64,000 bases of DNA, from the NCBI GenBank assembly GCA_016718385.1, contig JADKDK010000001.1, positions 930,001 through 994,000 of the forward strand. The letters run 5' to 3'. Source of the stretch: Gammaproteobacteria bacterium (GTDB taxonomy: Bacteria; Pseudomonadota; Gammaproteobacteria; Pseudomonadales; UBA5518). The translations under genes and the position numbers were made by a program. This document shows, one piece after another, positions 47,952 to 57,181 of the stretch (position 1 is the first letter of the stretch; every line of letters starts with the position of its first letter). Under the pieces are notes generated by a model, which did no database searches, was not told the origin of the DNA, and saw nothing but the letters and a program-made list of their open reading frames with translations.

Positions 47952-48695
47952 TCAGGGCCGGCGCGGCGCGAGCAGGCGCGTCGGCAGCAGTTGCAGCAGC
48001 CGGCCCGCGATGCGCCACGGCAGCGCGGGCACGGTGGCGTAAGCGACGCGGCGCTCGATCAGGTCGGCCATCAGGCGCGCGCCTGTTTCCACGTCGATCA
48101 CGAACGGGCGCGAGCGCACGGCGCGGTTCAGCGGCGTGTCGATGTAACCGGGCGCGAGCTCGGTCACCGTGATCTGCTCGTGCCAGCTCTCGGCACGCAG
48201 CGCCTGCAGGTAGCGGTGCAGGCCTTCCTTCGCGGCGCTGTAGGCGCCGAAGTTCGGCAGCCCGCGATAGCGCGCGATGGAGGTGATACCCACCACCTGC
48301 CCGCCGCCGCGGGCGCGAAAGTGGCGCACCGCGGCATCGACGGTGGCGCAGGCGCCGGTGAGGTCCACCGCGATGGTTTCCTGCAGATCGGCGAGCGTGC
48401 CGCGCCCGACCGGTGTGCGCGGCGCGATACCCGCGTTCGCCACCACGATGTCCAGGCCGCCGAGCATCTCGGCGCAGGCGCTGAGCGCGGGCTCGATCTC
48501 GGCGGGATCGCGCAGGTCCAGCGCGTGCACCACCACCTGCGGCGAGCCCGCGGCGCGCAGCGCGATCTCCAGTTCCTGCAAGGCGGCCACGCGCCGCGCC
48601 AGCACCGCCAGCCGGTAGCCGCGGCGCGCGAACTCGTATGCCAGCGCCTCGCCGATGCCGCTCGAGGCGCCGGTGATCAGCACGGCCCTGCTCAT
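47952..48695 (-). CDS. Short-chain dehydrogenase/reductase
   Basis: The 247-residue SDR has the NADP-type start ITGASSGIGEALAYEFARRG (~7-26) and NAG (~93-95). The catalytic Ser is in GITSIAR, and Tyr/Lys are in YSAAKEG. The C-terminal part departs from the classical VDGG ending and carries PALPWRIAGRLLQLLPTR. This suits the membrane-associated classical SDRs often seen with lipid or alcohol metabolism. R33-R34 after the second strand (LARR) favours NADP(H). Its start overlaps the stop of the PQQ dehydrogenase gene (ATGA), so the two enzymes likely act on related alcohol/ketone substrates. Confidence 0.88.
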   Translation of the reverse strand: MSRAVLITGASSGIGEALAYEFARRGYRLAVLARRVAALQELEIALRAAGSPQVVVHALDLRDPAEIEPALSACAEMLGGLDIVVANAGIAPRTPVGRGTLADLQETIAVDLTGACATVDAAVRHFRARGGGQVVGITSIARYRGLPNFGAYSAAKEGLHRYLQALRAESWHEQITVTELAPGYIDTPLNRAVRSRPFVIDVETGARLMADLIERRVAYATVPALPWRIAGRLLQLLPTRLLAPRRP

Positions 48696-50620
48696 GGCGC
48701 CTCCTCGCGCGCCGGCGTTTCGGGCAGCGCCCAGGCGAGCAGCATGTTGCCCGGCATCTGCCGGAACATGCCGTAGCCGGAGACCACGAACAGGAAGCGC
48801 CCGTGCGGCAGCACGCCGCCCACGTCGATCGAGCCGCCGTGGCCGTCGATGCCGTTGCCGGCGCGGAACGCGCGCGCGGTCTCGAGCGTGCGCAGTTCCC
48901 GCCCCGTGGCGGCATCCAGCGCGCGCAGCCTGCCGTCGAGCGCGCCGGCGTAGACCACGTCGTTGGCGAGCACCGCGGCGGCGGAATGCGCGTAGAAGAA
49001 GGAGCAGGCGGGCCACGGCGAACGCGCGGCGCCCGTGGCACCCTGGCGCATCGCGGCCAGCCCGGCCAGCGGCACGTCGGCCGGATCGACCACGCAGCCG
49101 CGCGTGACCGGGTGTTCCCACAGCAGGCTGCCGTCGGCGATGCGCAGGGCATAGACGCCCGGACGCGGCGTGTAGCCCGGCAGTTCCCGTTCCGGATCGG
49201 ACACCGGCGCGAACACGTGCACGCCGTCGCTCGCCATCCCCCAGTGGATGCCGCTGTTACCGCCGTTTGGTGTGCCCTGGCTGAGGCGCTTGCGCCACAG
49301 CAGCTTGCCCCGCGCGTCGGGGTCCAGCGCAAACAACTCGCCGGATTTCTGCCCCGCCAGCAGCGTGTCGCGGCCCGCGGGCGCCGTGCTCAGCACCACG
49401 GAGGCACCGATGTCCCAGTCCGGGCCGGGATGCTCCGGGCAATTGGGGCCGGCGAGCTGGCAGGCGCCGTTCCACACGTCGTCGGCGAGCGCCTGGAACT
49501 GCCAGCGCGGCTTGCCGTCGTCGATGCCGAGCGCGATCACCGCGTCGCTGGTCGCGGTCGCCGGGCGCGAGAAATTCTGGCCGGTGCCGACGTAGAGCAG
49601 GCCGCGCTTGGCGTCGATGGTCGGAGTGCTCCACACCGAGGCGCCCGAGGGGCCCCAGCGCTGCACGCCCGCGGCGCTCTTCCCGGTGGGCTCGGCCGCT
49701 GGCGCGCTGTGCCAGGTCCAGAGCACTTCGCCCGATTGCGCATCCAGTGCGCGCACGCCGCCGTGCGAGCGGCAGCACGCGTGCGTGGGCATGCCTGCGG
49801 CCGCGACCTCGAACGAGGACAGCGGCACGAACAGGCGCCCGTCGTGATAGCTCGGCGAGCCGCTCACGACCGAGCTCGGGAACAGGCGCACGTCGACGTG
49901 CCAGCGCGCGATACCGGTGCGTGCATCGACGGCGTAGACCGTGCCGAGATCGTCGGCGAAGAACAGCGTCGCCACGCCGTCGGGCGTGGCCGCCAGCGTC
50001 AGCGCGGAGCGGATGCCGCCGACGGCGCGCGACGCCCAGTGCACGCAGCCGCTCGCCTGGTCCAGCGCCAGCAGGTTGCCGGTCTGCGTGCCCAGGAACA
50101 ACAGGCTGCCCGCCGCGACCGGCTGCGAGCGCATGTCGGTGACCTGCGGCAGCGCCAGCGACCACGCCAGTTCCAGTTGCCCGATATTCGTCGCGGTGAT
50201 CGCAACGCCCTCGCGCAGGAAACGCGTGTTGTGCGCGCCGAAACCCCAGTTCTGCGCGCCGCTGAGCGGTATCTCGCCGGGCGGGTGCGTGCAGGCGTGG
50301 CGCGCGATCCAGGCATCGCGCCGGGCATCCTCGGGCGCGGCCAGCCACTGCCCCAGCGCCAGGCGCTGTTGTGGCGTGAGAGCCGCGGCCTGCACCTGCA
50401 TCTTGCCGAACTCCATCGCGCTCAGCAGCCGCGCCAGCGGCATCTGCTGCAGGCTCGCGAGCGTCGGCGAGCGCGTGGCCGGGTTCGCGTGGCAGGTGGC
50501 GCAGTGGCGCTCGTACAACACCTCGGGTGCCACGGCAGGGGCAGCCTCCGGCGCCGGTTCGCCCGCGCCGGCAGTGGCCGCGAGCGCCAGCACGGCCAGA
50601 GCGAGAAATACCCGTTTCAT
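48692..50620 (-). CDS. Periplasmic PQQ-binding dehydrogenase with N-terminal cytochrome c (polyvinyl-alcohol-dehydrogenase-like)
   Basis: The 642-residue precursor has a signal peptide (~1-20) and then a c-type heme site CATCH (C40/C43/H44). The rest is a beta-propeller of PQQ-type repeats such as GNLLALDQASG and GELFALDPDARGKLLWRK. This order matches cytochrome-fused quinoproteins related to polyvinyl-alcohol dehydrogenase, which oxidise secondary alcohols in the periplasm and pass electrons to cytochromes. A vicinal cysteine pair (HACCRSHGG) lies mid-protein. No PQQ biosynthesis gene is in the window. The substrate is unknown. It is coupled to the SDR gene downstream. Confidence 0.82.
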   Translation of the reverse strand: MKRVFLALAVLALAATAGAGEPAPEAAPAVAPEVLYERHCATCHANPATRSPTLASLQQMPLARLLSAMEFGKMQVQAAALTPQQRLALGQWLAAPEDARRDAWIARHACTHPPGEIPLSGAQNWGFGAHNTRFLREGVAITATNIGQLELAWSLALPQVTDMRSQPVAAGSLLFLGTQTGNLLALDQASGCVHWASRAVGGIRSALTLAATPDGVATLFFADDLGTVYAVDARTGIARWHVDVRLFPSSVVSGSPSYHDGRLFVPLSSFEVAAAGMPTHACCRSHGGVRALDAQSGEVLWTWHSAPAAEPTGKSAAGVQRWGPSGASVWSTPTIDAKRGLLYVGTGQNFSRPATATSDAVIALGIDDGKPRWQFQALADDVWNGACQLAGPNCPEHPGPDWDIGASVVLSTAPAGRDTLLAGQKSGELFALDPDARGKLLWRKRLSQGTPNGGNSGIHWGMASDGVHVFAPVSDPERELPGYTPRPGVYALRIADGSLLWEHPVTRGCVVDPADVPLAGLAAMRQGATGAARSPWPACSFFYAHSAAAVLANDVVYAGALDGRLRALDAATGRELRTLETARAFRAGNGIDGHGGSIDVGGVLPHGRFLFVVSGYGMFRQMPGNMLLAWALPETPAREEAP

Positions 50621-50745
50621 GCGACCCCGCGAACATGCATCCGTCGTGCGCCGATTGTGGGCGCCGTCGCGGCGCACGCGCAAGCGTGCGTTCACGCGAT
50701 TGGGCTATGATGCGCGCCTTTCAGGCCCCCGCACAGGAAGATCCC

Positions 50746-51879
50746 ATGAGTTCAGGCACCATCGGACCGCTGCTCGACGCGGACGAGTTCTTCAATCACC
50801 AGATCGTCGACACCTTCGCCACGGTGTCGCAGAGCGACTACTCGTGGACCGAGAAGGTCTGCGGCATGGCGGCGGCGCGCGACGGCTCGCTGTCGATCGG
50901 CTTCGGCTTCGGCAAGTACCCCAACCGCAACGTGGTCGACGCCTACGGCGGCGCGAGCCGCGGGGTGGAGCAGTGGACCGTGCGCGGCAGCCGCGCGCTC
51001 GCCTCGGATCCCAACAGCATCGACGTCGGGCCGCTGAAGTACGCCGTCATCGAGCCGCTGAAGCAGGTGCGCGTGGTCCTGGAGCCCAACGCCACGCAGC
51101 CGGTGGCCTTCGACCTGATGCTCGAGGGTATCGTGCCCTGCATGCTCGAGGAGCGCGAGGACCGGCGCAACCTGCACGGTTTTCGCCACACCGCCAACCA
51201 GATCCGCTACCACCAGACCGGCAGCGCGCGCGGCTGGGTGGAGGTGGCCGGCGTGCGCACGGAGGTTACGCCGGAGACGTGGATCATGACGCGTGACCAC
51301 AGCTGGGGCGTGCGTCCCGACGTGGGGGTGCGCATCCCGGATCTCGCGCCGGACCCGATGGACGGCCTGGTGCCCAAAGCGATGGCGATCTGGAATCCGC
51401 TGTATTTCCGCAAGCCCGACGGTTCGACCTACGCGTTTCACCAGTACTACCTCAGCTACAGCGGGCCGGGCTTCAAGCACGAGCGCGTGCAGGGTGGTTA
51501 CGAATACGCCGACGGGCGGCGCGAGCCGCTGATTGGCATCACGCCGGAGCTGCGTTTCGACCCGAAGAACAAGCGCCTGCTCGGCGGCGAGTTCCGCGTG
51601 CAGATGGCCGACGGCAGCGAGCGGCGGCTCACGGCCGAGGCGATCTCGGACACGGGTTTTCACCTCGGCGCCGGGCTCTACCACGGCTTCGACGGCCACC
51701 ATCACGGCTCGTGGCGCGGCGCGCTGCACGTCGAGGGCGAGTACTTCGCCGACTGCTCCACGCCGGAGAACGTGGCGCGGCTCAACCAGTTCCGCGACTG
51801 CATCATCCGCGTGCACGATCACAGCACGGGAGCGACGGGGTGGGGGAATTGCCAGACTTACCTGGTTGGTGACCTGTAG
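50746..51879 (+). CDS. CrtC-like (DUF7064/DUF7065-type) protein, second copy
   Basis: The 377-residue cytoplasmic protein resembles the one at 13380 in its aromatic, beta-rich style. The shared RDxSWxVR motif is RDHSWGVRP (~184-192), followed by DVGVRIPDLAPDP. The C-terminal half includes HLGAGLYHGFDGHHHGSW, a histidine-rich segment that could bind metal or ligand. The family is tentatively DUF7064/DUF7065, from memory. It is divergent from the PQQ dehydrogenase, so the two may share control. Function is unknown; association with alcohol dehydrogenases fits modification of a hydrophobic alcohol. Confidence 0.6.
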   Translation: MSSGTIGPLLDADEFFNHQIVDTFATVSQSDYSWTEKVCGMAAARDGSLSIGFGFGKYPNRNVVDAYGGASRGVEQWTVRGSRALASDPNSIDVGPLKYAVIEPLKQVRVVLEPNATQPVAFDLMLEGIVPCMLEEREDRRNLHGFRHTANQIRYHQTGSARGWVEVAGVRTEVTPETWIMTRDHSWGVRPDVGVRIPDLAPDPMDGLVPKAMAIWNPLYFRKPDGSTYAFHQYYLSYSGPGFKHERVQGGYEYADGRREPLIGITPELRFDPKNKRLLGGEFRVQMADGSERRLTAEAISDTGFHLGAGLYHGFDGHHHGSWRGALHVEGEYFADCSTPENVARLNQFRDCIIRVHDHSTGATGWGNCQTYLVGDL

Positions 51880-51921
51880 CATCCGCGCAGGTGGATCCGG
51901 CAGCTCTTACAGCTCCTGCCG

Positions 51922-52374
51922 ATGAAATCGCAGACAGTTGCGCTTGTATTGTTTGCGATCTGGACGGCGGTCGCTCTTGTATTCTTCAGCGCCGGTTCAG
52001 AAGTCGACCGGTCCAGGATATTCCTGAAGCGTGGGCAGATTGTCTCGGCTGTCTGCGTTGATCGTCCCAAGCGTCATTTGCTCGAGGTTCGGGTGAAATA
52101 TGATGGGCAGGAAGCGCCCGTCAGGGATGCGTTCTCGTTAGAGAGAAATATCAGATGCACGCGAGAATTCATGAGGCAGATTGCGAATGGGTCGGTTCAG
52201 GTGTCCTATTACAAAAATCGTTATTTGGGTATCAGCATAGAAGGAATGCAAATCAAATCAGAGGAGAGTGAAATTCAGGACATCGAGAGCGGAGGGGCAT
52301 TCAAGGTGTTGTCGTTGGTGATCGCAGGACCAATTTCTTTTGTCCTGTTGGCGCGCTCTCTTCGCAATCGCTAA
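51922..52374 (+). CDS. Two-helix membrane protein of unknown function, low-GC
   Basis: The 150-residue protein has hydrophobic segments at both ends (~5-24 and ~126-145) around a soluble middle. The first is followed by SAGSEVDRSRIFLKRGQ. This layout resembles DUF3592-type proteins, but I cannot assign it. Codon use is strikingly richer in A/T (AGA, ATA, AAA, TTA) than in its neighbours, which suggests recent transfer. Its stop codon coincides with that of a transposase fragment on the opposite strand, so it probably arrived with, or was bounded by, an insertion sequence. The ATG follows a GCTCCTGCCG hairpin arm and lacks a strong Shine-Dalgarno. Confidence 0.55.
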   Translation: MKSQTVALVLFAIWTAVALVFFSAGSEVDRSRIFLKRGQIVSAVCVDRPKRHLLEVRVKYDGQEAPVRDAFSLERNIRCTREFMRQIANGSVQVSYYKNRYLGISIEGMQIKSEESEIQDIESGGAFKVLSLVIAGPISFVLLARSLRNR

Positions 52375-52497
52375 TCCCTCATGCCGTTCTGTTGCGGACA
52401 GTGCGGCGTGATGAACTCTTGCTTCAATCCGAAGTTGCGCGCCAGTCCCGTGTAGTTGCGACTGGTGACGAGCAATCCGTTATCCGAGCGCCTTGGC
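52371..52497 (-). pseudogene. IS3-family transposase (integrase core) fragment
   Basis: Reading leftward from about 52497, one frame gives RSDNGLLVTSRNYTGLARNF and then GLKQEFITPHCPQQNGM before RD and a TAG at 52373-52371. This matches the DDE integrase core of IS3-type transposases around the second catalytic Asp (SDNG) and the TPHCPQQNG block. The expected catalytic Glu region and everything upstream are missing. It is a short scar of an insertion element between the low-GC gene and the toxin-antitoxin pair. Confidence 0.75.
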
Positions 52498-52537
52498 TGG
52501 GTGACGATAGCCTGAACGAGTACCCCGCCAGGGCATC

Positions 52538-52571
52538 TTGCCTTGAGACTATAAAAGGACTAAATTCAGTC
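52538..52571 (+). promoter_or_regulatory. Probable promoter/operator of the toxin-antitoxin operon
   Basis: TTGCCT (52538-52543) and TAAATT (52561-52566) are 17 bases apart. The near-palindrome GACTAAATTCAGTC (52558-52571, 12 of 14 positions symmetric) covers the -10 region, where a Phd-type antitoxin could bind to repress its own operon. AGGAG follows just before the antitoxin ATG. Confidence 0.4.
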
Positions 52572-52595
52572 TTTGTGGATATCAGGAGCACGGCC

Positions 52596-52871
52596 ATGCG
52601 TTACTCATCTCAAGTCAAGCCGATCAGCTACCTCAAGGCCAACGCTGCCGAGGTGTTGACGCGCCTTGCGGTACAGCGTGAGCCCCTGGTCATCACCCAA
52701 AACGGTGAGGCCAAGGCCGTCCTGCAGGACGTGGCCTCGTTCGAAGAGACCCAGGAAACACTGGCCTTGCTGAAAATGCTCGCACTGGGGAGCCAGGATG
52801 TTGCCGCTGGCAAGGTCAAACCTGTGGCCGACGTCGTTGCCCGACTGCGCGCCAAGAGGGCCTCTGCCTGA
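52596..52871 (+). CDS. Phd/YefM-type antitoxin
   Basis: The 91-residue protein has the Phd/YefM fold signature SYLKANAAEVLTRLAVQREPLVITQNGEAKAV split across residues ~11-42. The disordered toxin-binding tail is rich in Ala, Lys and Arg. It should bind its operator through the N-terminal domain and neutralise the downstream toxin. AGGAG precedes the ATG. The toxin start overlaps its stop (ATGA-type junction), as usual for such pairs. Confidence 0.9.
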   Translation: MRYSSQVKPISYLKANAAEVLTRLAVQREPLVITQNGEAKAVLQDVASFEETQETLALLKMLALGSQDVAAGKVKPVADVVARLRAKRASA

Positions 52872-53218
52872 TGGCAGGCGCACCTGCCAGGTTCGAAGTC
52901 CTGCTTACCGAGGGCGCGGAGCAGGACCTGGAGTCCATCCACGACTACATCTCCGAGTTCGACTGTGTGGCCAACGCCAATCGCGTGTTGGATGAGTTGA
53001 TGGAGGTTGTGGAGAGATTGTCGAAGTTTCCGGAGCGCGGCAGCTACCCGAAGGAACTGGTCGGCCTCGGCATCAAGGAGTACCGCCAGACCCTCTTCAA
53101 ACCGTACCGCGTGATTTACCGTGTGACAGGCAGCCAAGTGCTCATCTATCTGATTGCGGATGGGCGCCGTGAGATGCAGTCAGTGTTGGCGAGAAGGCTG
53201 CTCGGTGCAGAGCCTTGA
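52871..53218 (+). CDS. RelE/ParE-family toxin
   Basis: The 115-residue protein has the ParE/RelE fold. FEVLLTEGAEQDLESIHDYI is the N-terminal hairpin helix, followed by FPERGSYPKEL and YRVIYRVTGSQVLIYLIADGRREM. The conserved YR..Y...G..V.I..I.DGRR ending is typical. ParE toxins poison gyrase and RelE toxins cleave ribosomal mRNA; this sequence looks nearer ParE, but the target is not certain. It is the second gene of the pair and is convergent with the kinase gene. Confidence 0.88.
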   Translation: MAGAPARFEVLLTEGAEQDLESIHDYISEFDCVANANRVLDELMEVVERLSKFPERGSYPKELVGLGIKEYRQTLFKPYRVIYRVTGSQVLIYLIADGRREMQSVLARRLLGAEP

Positions 53219-53237
53219 ACATGGCATCAGGCCTCAG

Positions 53238-54128
53238 TCAGGCGCCACGCAGGCGCAGCGGCGCGCGGTGCGCGTCGAGTTCCAGGACGATGTCCGCCCG
53301 CCCGGGCATCTCGCGGAGAATGTGCCGGGTGATGCGCTCGTAGTGGCTGATGAAGCGCACGACACCGGCCGCGTCCATCACCCTTGACGCATCGCCTCCC
53401 GCGGCTGTCACCCTTTCGCGCAATTTGTGTTCCTGCTCCAGTCGCCAGCCATGGACGACGTCGAACGACGGCGCCTCGAGCAATAGCAGCACGTCGAGAC
53501 GCCCGAAAAGCTCGTGGTAAGCGCCGCGCAGCGCCTCGTTCACATAGCCGCGCCATTCACCGCGCGGGTCCTCGGTGCGCTCCAGTGCGTTCACCGGCGC
53601 CGACAGCTCCGCATCGCTTTGCGGCAGTGCGCCAACGCACCAGCCTTCGAGGATCACCACCGACGCTGGCGCGTCGAACATCGGCCACTGTGCCCGGGGC
53701 AGGCGATCATCGAGCAGCTTGTCGAAGCGGGGCAGGGCGAGCGGCCCGACGGACCGCAGCCGCTCCAGCGTCGCAAGTCCCAGCGCCACGTCATGCGTGC
53801 CCGGGACGCCGCGTGTGCGCAGCAGCGGGTGCACGCGTTCGCCCAGCCGCAGACGTTCCGCGTGCGTCAGGTACAGGTCGTCGATCGACAGCACCGCGGT
53901 AGGCAGTCCCCCGCTGTCGAGCAGCCCCTTCAGCACCGCCGCCAGCGTCGATTTGCCGCTGCCCTGCGCGCCGCTCAGGCCCGCAACAAGGTGGCCGCCC
54001 CGGCGCCGCGCCTCGGTGGCCACGCGCGCCGCGATCGGCGCATGCACCTCGGCGATCAGCGTACGGAACTGTGACGGCAGCCGCTCGCGCGAGAGGAAGG
54101 CGTCGATCCAGGCGGTGCTCACGGGCAT
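53238..54128 (-). CDS. P-loop kinase, D-glycerate 3-kinase-like
   Basis: The 296-residue protein has Walker A GAQGSGKST (53-61), then SIDDLYLTHAER and RGVPGTHD. This is the pattern of plant/cyanobacterial glycerate kinase (GLYK) and yeast Tda10-type P-loop kinases. The segment VVILEGWCVGALP supports this. Glycerate kinase makes 3-phosphoglycerate from glycerate. The 5' end faces the iscR promoter 150 bases away, in opposite orientation. Other small-molecule kinases of the phosphoribulokinase group are possible. Confidence 0.78.
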   Translation of the reverse strand: MPVSTAWIDAFLSRERLPSQFRTLIAEVHAPIAARVATEARRRGGHLVAGLSGAQGSGKSTLAAVLKGLLDSGGLPTAVLSIDDLYLTHAERLRLGERVHPLLRTRGVPGTHDVALGLATLERLRSVGPLALPRFDKLLDDRLPRAQWPMFDAPASVVILEGWCVGALPQSDAELSAPVNALERTEDPRGEWRGYVNEALRGAYHELFGRLDVLLLLEAPSFDVVHGWRLEQEHKLRERVTAAGGDASRVMDAAGVVRFISHYERITRHILREMPGRADIVLELDAHRAPLRLRGA

Positions 54129-54253
54129 CGGGTCTCATTGCCGGGGCGTAGCAGGTCGGTGCAGATCGACCGGCGCGCGAGCTCCGGCCACTGCGTGACG
54201 GCAGGGTAGCCCGGATCGTTGACGACGTGCAGCAGGTCAGCCCGGACTGTCCT

Positions 54254-54278
54254 ATACCCGAGTTTTTTACTGCACTAA
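54254..54278 (-). promoter_or_regulatory. IscR-like binding site (minus orientation)
   Basis: Read on the minus strand these 25 bases end in ACTCGGGTAT, the strong half of type 1 IscR sites; the other half is less well kept. It directly abuts the plus-strand site at 54279. It could let IscR act on the leftward kinase gene or raise occupancy at the iscR promoter. Confidence 0.5.
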
Positions 54279-54311
54279 AAAGTTGACTACGTTAGTGGGG
54301 TATTGGATACT
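54279..54311 (+). promoter_or_regulatory. iscR-suf promoter with type 1 IscR-like site
   Basis: TTGACT (54283-54288) and GATACT (54306-54311) are 17 bases apart. Bases 54279-54303, which overlap the -35 and spacer, match the type 1 IscR box closely (GTTGACTA...TTAGTG...GGTAT), as in the E. coli iscR promoter. [2Fe-2S]-IscR should therefore repress the operon when clusters are plentiful. The predicted start near 54318 gives a ~35-base leader. Confidence 0.7.
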
Positions 54312-54352
54312 GCCAGCGTGTTTCCGGCCACCTCGAAGAGGCTCAGAATCCG

Positions 54353-54792
54353 GTGCAACTCACCACCCGTGGACGTTATGCAGTCACTGCCATGCTCGAT
54401 CTCGCGCTGCACGCGGGTGAGGGCACGATGCGGCTGTCCGACATCGCCGAGCGCCAGGGCCTGTCGCTGTCCTACCTCGAGCAGCTGTTTGCGCGGCTGC
54501 GCCGCGAGGGGCTGGTGGCCAGCGTGCGTGGGCCCGGCGGCGGCTACCGCCTGGCACAGCCGCACGGGGAGCTGAGCATCGGGAAGATCATCGACGCGGT
54601 GAACGAGCATCTCGACGTGACGCGTTGCAAGGGCAAGGGCGATTGCCAGCAGGGCGACACCTGCCTGACGCATCATCTGTGGACCGAGCTGAGCGATAAT
54701 CTGCACCAGTTCCTGCACCGCATCACCATTGCCGACCTGTTGCGCGAGCATGCCGCGCGCCAGCACGGCGCCGGGCACACGGAGGGCCCGTC

Positions 54793-54796
<4 letters not shown>
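54353..54796 (+). CDS. iscR: Fe-S cluster regulator IscR
   Basis: IscR is an Rrf2-type repressor that senses Fe-S supply with a [2Fe-2S] cluster. The 147-residue protein has the winged-helix N terminus (TTRGRYAVTAMLDLALH) and the cluster ligands C92, C98, C104 and H107, all at the E. coli positions. A GTG start, with AAGAGG eleven bases upstream, gives the conserved N terminus. It heads the suf operon instead of isc genes and overlaps sufB by four bases. Confidence 0.96.
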
Positions 54797-56228
<1,432 letters not shown>

Positions 56229-56229
<1 letters not shown>

Positions 56230-56261
56230 CTGGCGTTGTCGACGATTGCGATAACGCCAGC
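56229..56261. terminator. Stem-loop immediately after sufB
   Basis: A 13-bp stem with one wobble pair (GCTGGCGTTGTCG with CGATAACGCCAGC) and a 7-base loop starts at the last base of the sufB stop codon. No T tract follows, so it is more likely an mRNA processing or stabilising hairpin than an efficient terminator inside the operon. Confidence 0.6.
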
Positions 56262-56270
56262 GCGGCAGGG

Positions 56271-56362
56271 CGCCCGGGTATTGAGGCGACCGTCTGCGGC
56301 AGGGATGCCGCAGTCGAGCCTACAGGGACGTATTCACGGCGTGTCGCCGCAATACCGGGGCG
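56271..56362. repeat. Large imperfect inverted repeat with inner hairpin, sufB-sufC gap
   Basis: Arms 56271-56290 and 56343-56362 pair at 18 of 20 positions. Between them an 8-bp perfect hairpin, CTGCGGCA-GGGA-TGCCGCAG (56294-56313), is followed by TCGAGCCTACAGGGACG. The whole forms a 92-base folded unit. Its core resembles dispersed intergenic repeats I recall from marine gammaproteobacteria, but only one copy is in this window. It may tune the amount of sufC and later genes relative to sufB. Confidence 0.6.
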
Positions 56363-56431
56363 GCGTGCCGCGCGAATCGGTGGCGCCAGGCGACAGGTGC
56401 ATTTGAATCAAGGGTTTTTGCGGAACTGAAC

Positions 56432-57181
56432 ATGCTGTCTATTTCCAATCTCAGCGCACGCATCGACGACAAGCAGATCCTGCGCGGCATCGACCTCGAG
56501 GTGAAGCCGGGCGAGGTGCACGCGATCATGGGGCCCAACGGCTCGGGCAAGAGCACGCTGGGCTACGTGCTGTCGGGGCGCGAGGGTTACGAGGTCACCG
56601 GCGGCAGCGTGCGCTTCGAGGGCAAGGACCTGCTCGCGATGGCGACCGAGGAGCGCGCGCGCGCCGGGCTGTTCCTCGCGTTCCAGTACCCGGTCGAGAT
56701 CCCGGGCGTGAGCAACATGGAATTTCTCAAGGCCTCGGTGGATGCGCTGCGTTCGCATCGCGGCCAGGAGGCGCTGGACGCGGTGCGCTTCATGAAGCTC
56801 GCGCGCGAGAAATGCGCCGCGGTGGACCTGAAGCCCGATTTCCTGAAGCGCGGCGTCAACGAAGGATTCTCGGGCGGCGAGAAGAAACGCAACGAGCTGC
56901 TGCAGATGATGCTGTTGGAGCCGAGCCTCGCCATCCTCGACGAGACCGACTCGGGGCTCGACATCGACGCGCTGCAGGTGGTGGCCAACGGCGTCAACAG
57001 CCTGCGCTCGCCCGGGCGTTCCTTCGTGATCGTGACGCATTACCAGCGCCTGCTCGATTACATCGTGCCGGATTTCGTGCACGTGCTCGCGCACGGGCGC
57101 ATCGTGAAGTCCGGCGGCAAGGAACTCGCGCTCGAGCTCGAGGAGAAGGGCTACGCCTGGATCGAGAAAGAGGTCGCGTAG
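56432..57181 (+). CDS. sufC: Fe-S cluster assembly ATPase SufC
   Basis: SufC is the ABC-type ATPase that drives SufBC2D. The 249-residue protein has Walker A GPNGSGKST (34-42), the Suf-specific FQYPVEIPGVSN (~88-99), signature SGGEKKRNE and Walker B LAILDETDSGLDIDAL. Length and motifs are standard. The region before the ATG has only a weak ribosome-binding site, and the gene is preceded by the structured gap. sufD starts right after its stop. Confidence 0.97.
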   Translation: MLSISNLSARIDDKQILRGIDLEVKPGEVHAIMGPNGSGKSTLGYVLSGREGYEVTGGSVRFEGKDLLAMATEERARAGLFLAFQYPVEIPGVSNMEFLKASVDALRSHRGQEALDAVRFMKLAREKCAAVDLKPDFLKRGVNEGFSGGEKKRNELLQMMLLEPSLAILDETDSGLDIDALQVVANGVNSLRSPGRSFVIVTHYQRLLDYIVPDFVHVLAHGRIVKSGGKELALELEEKGYAWIEKEVA

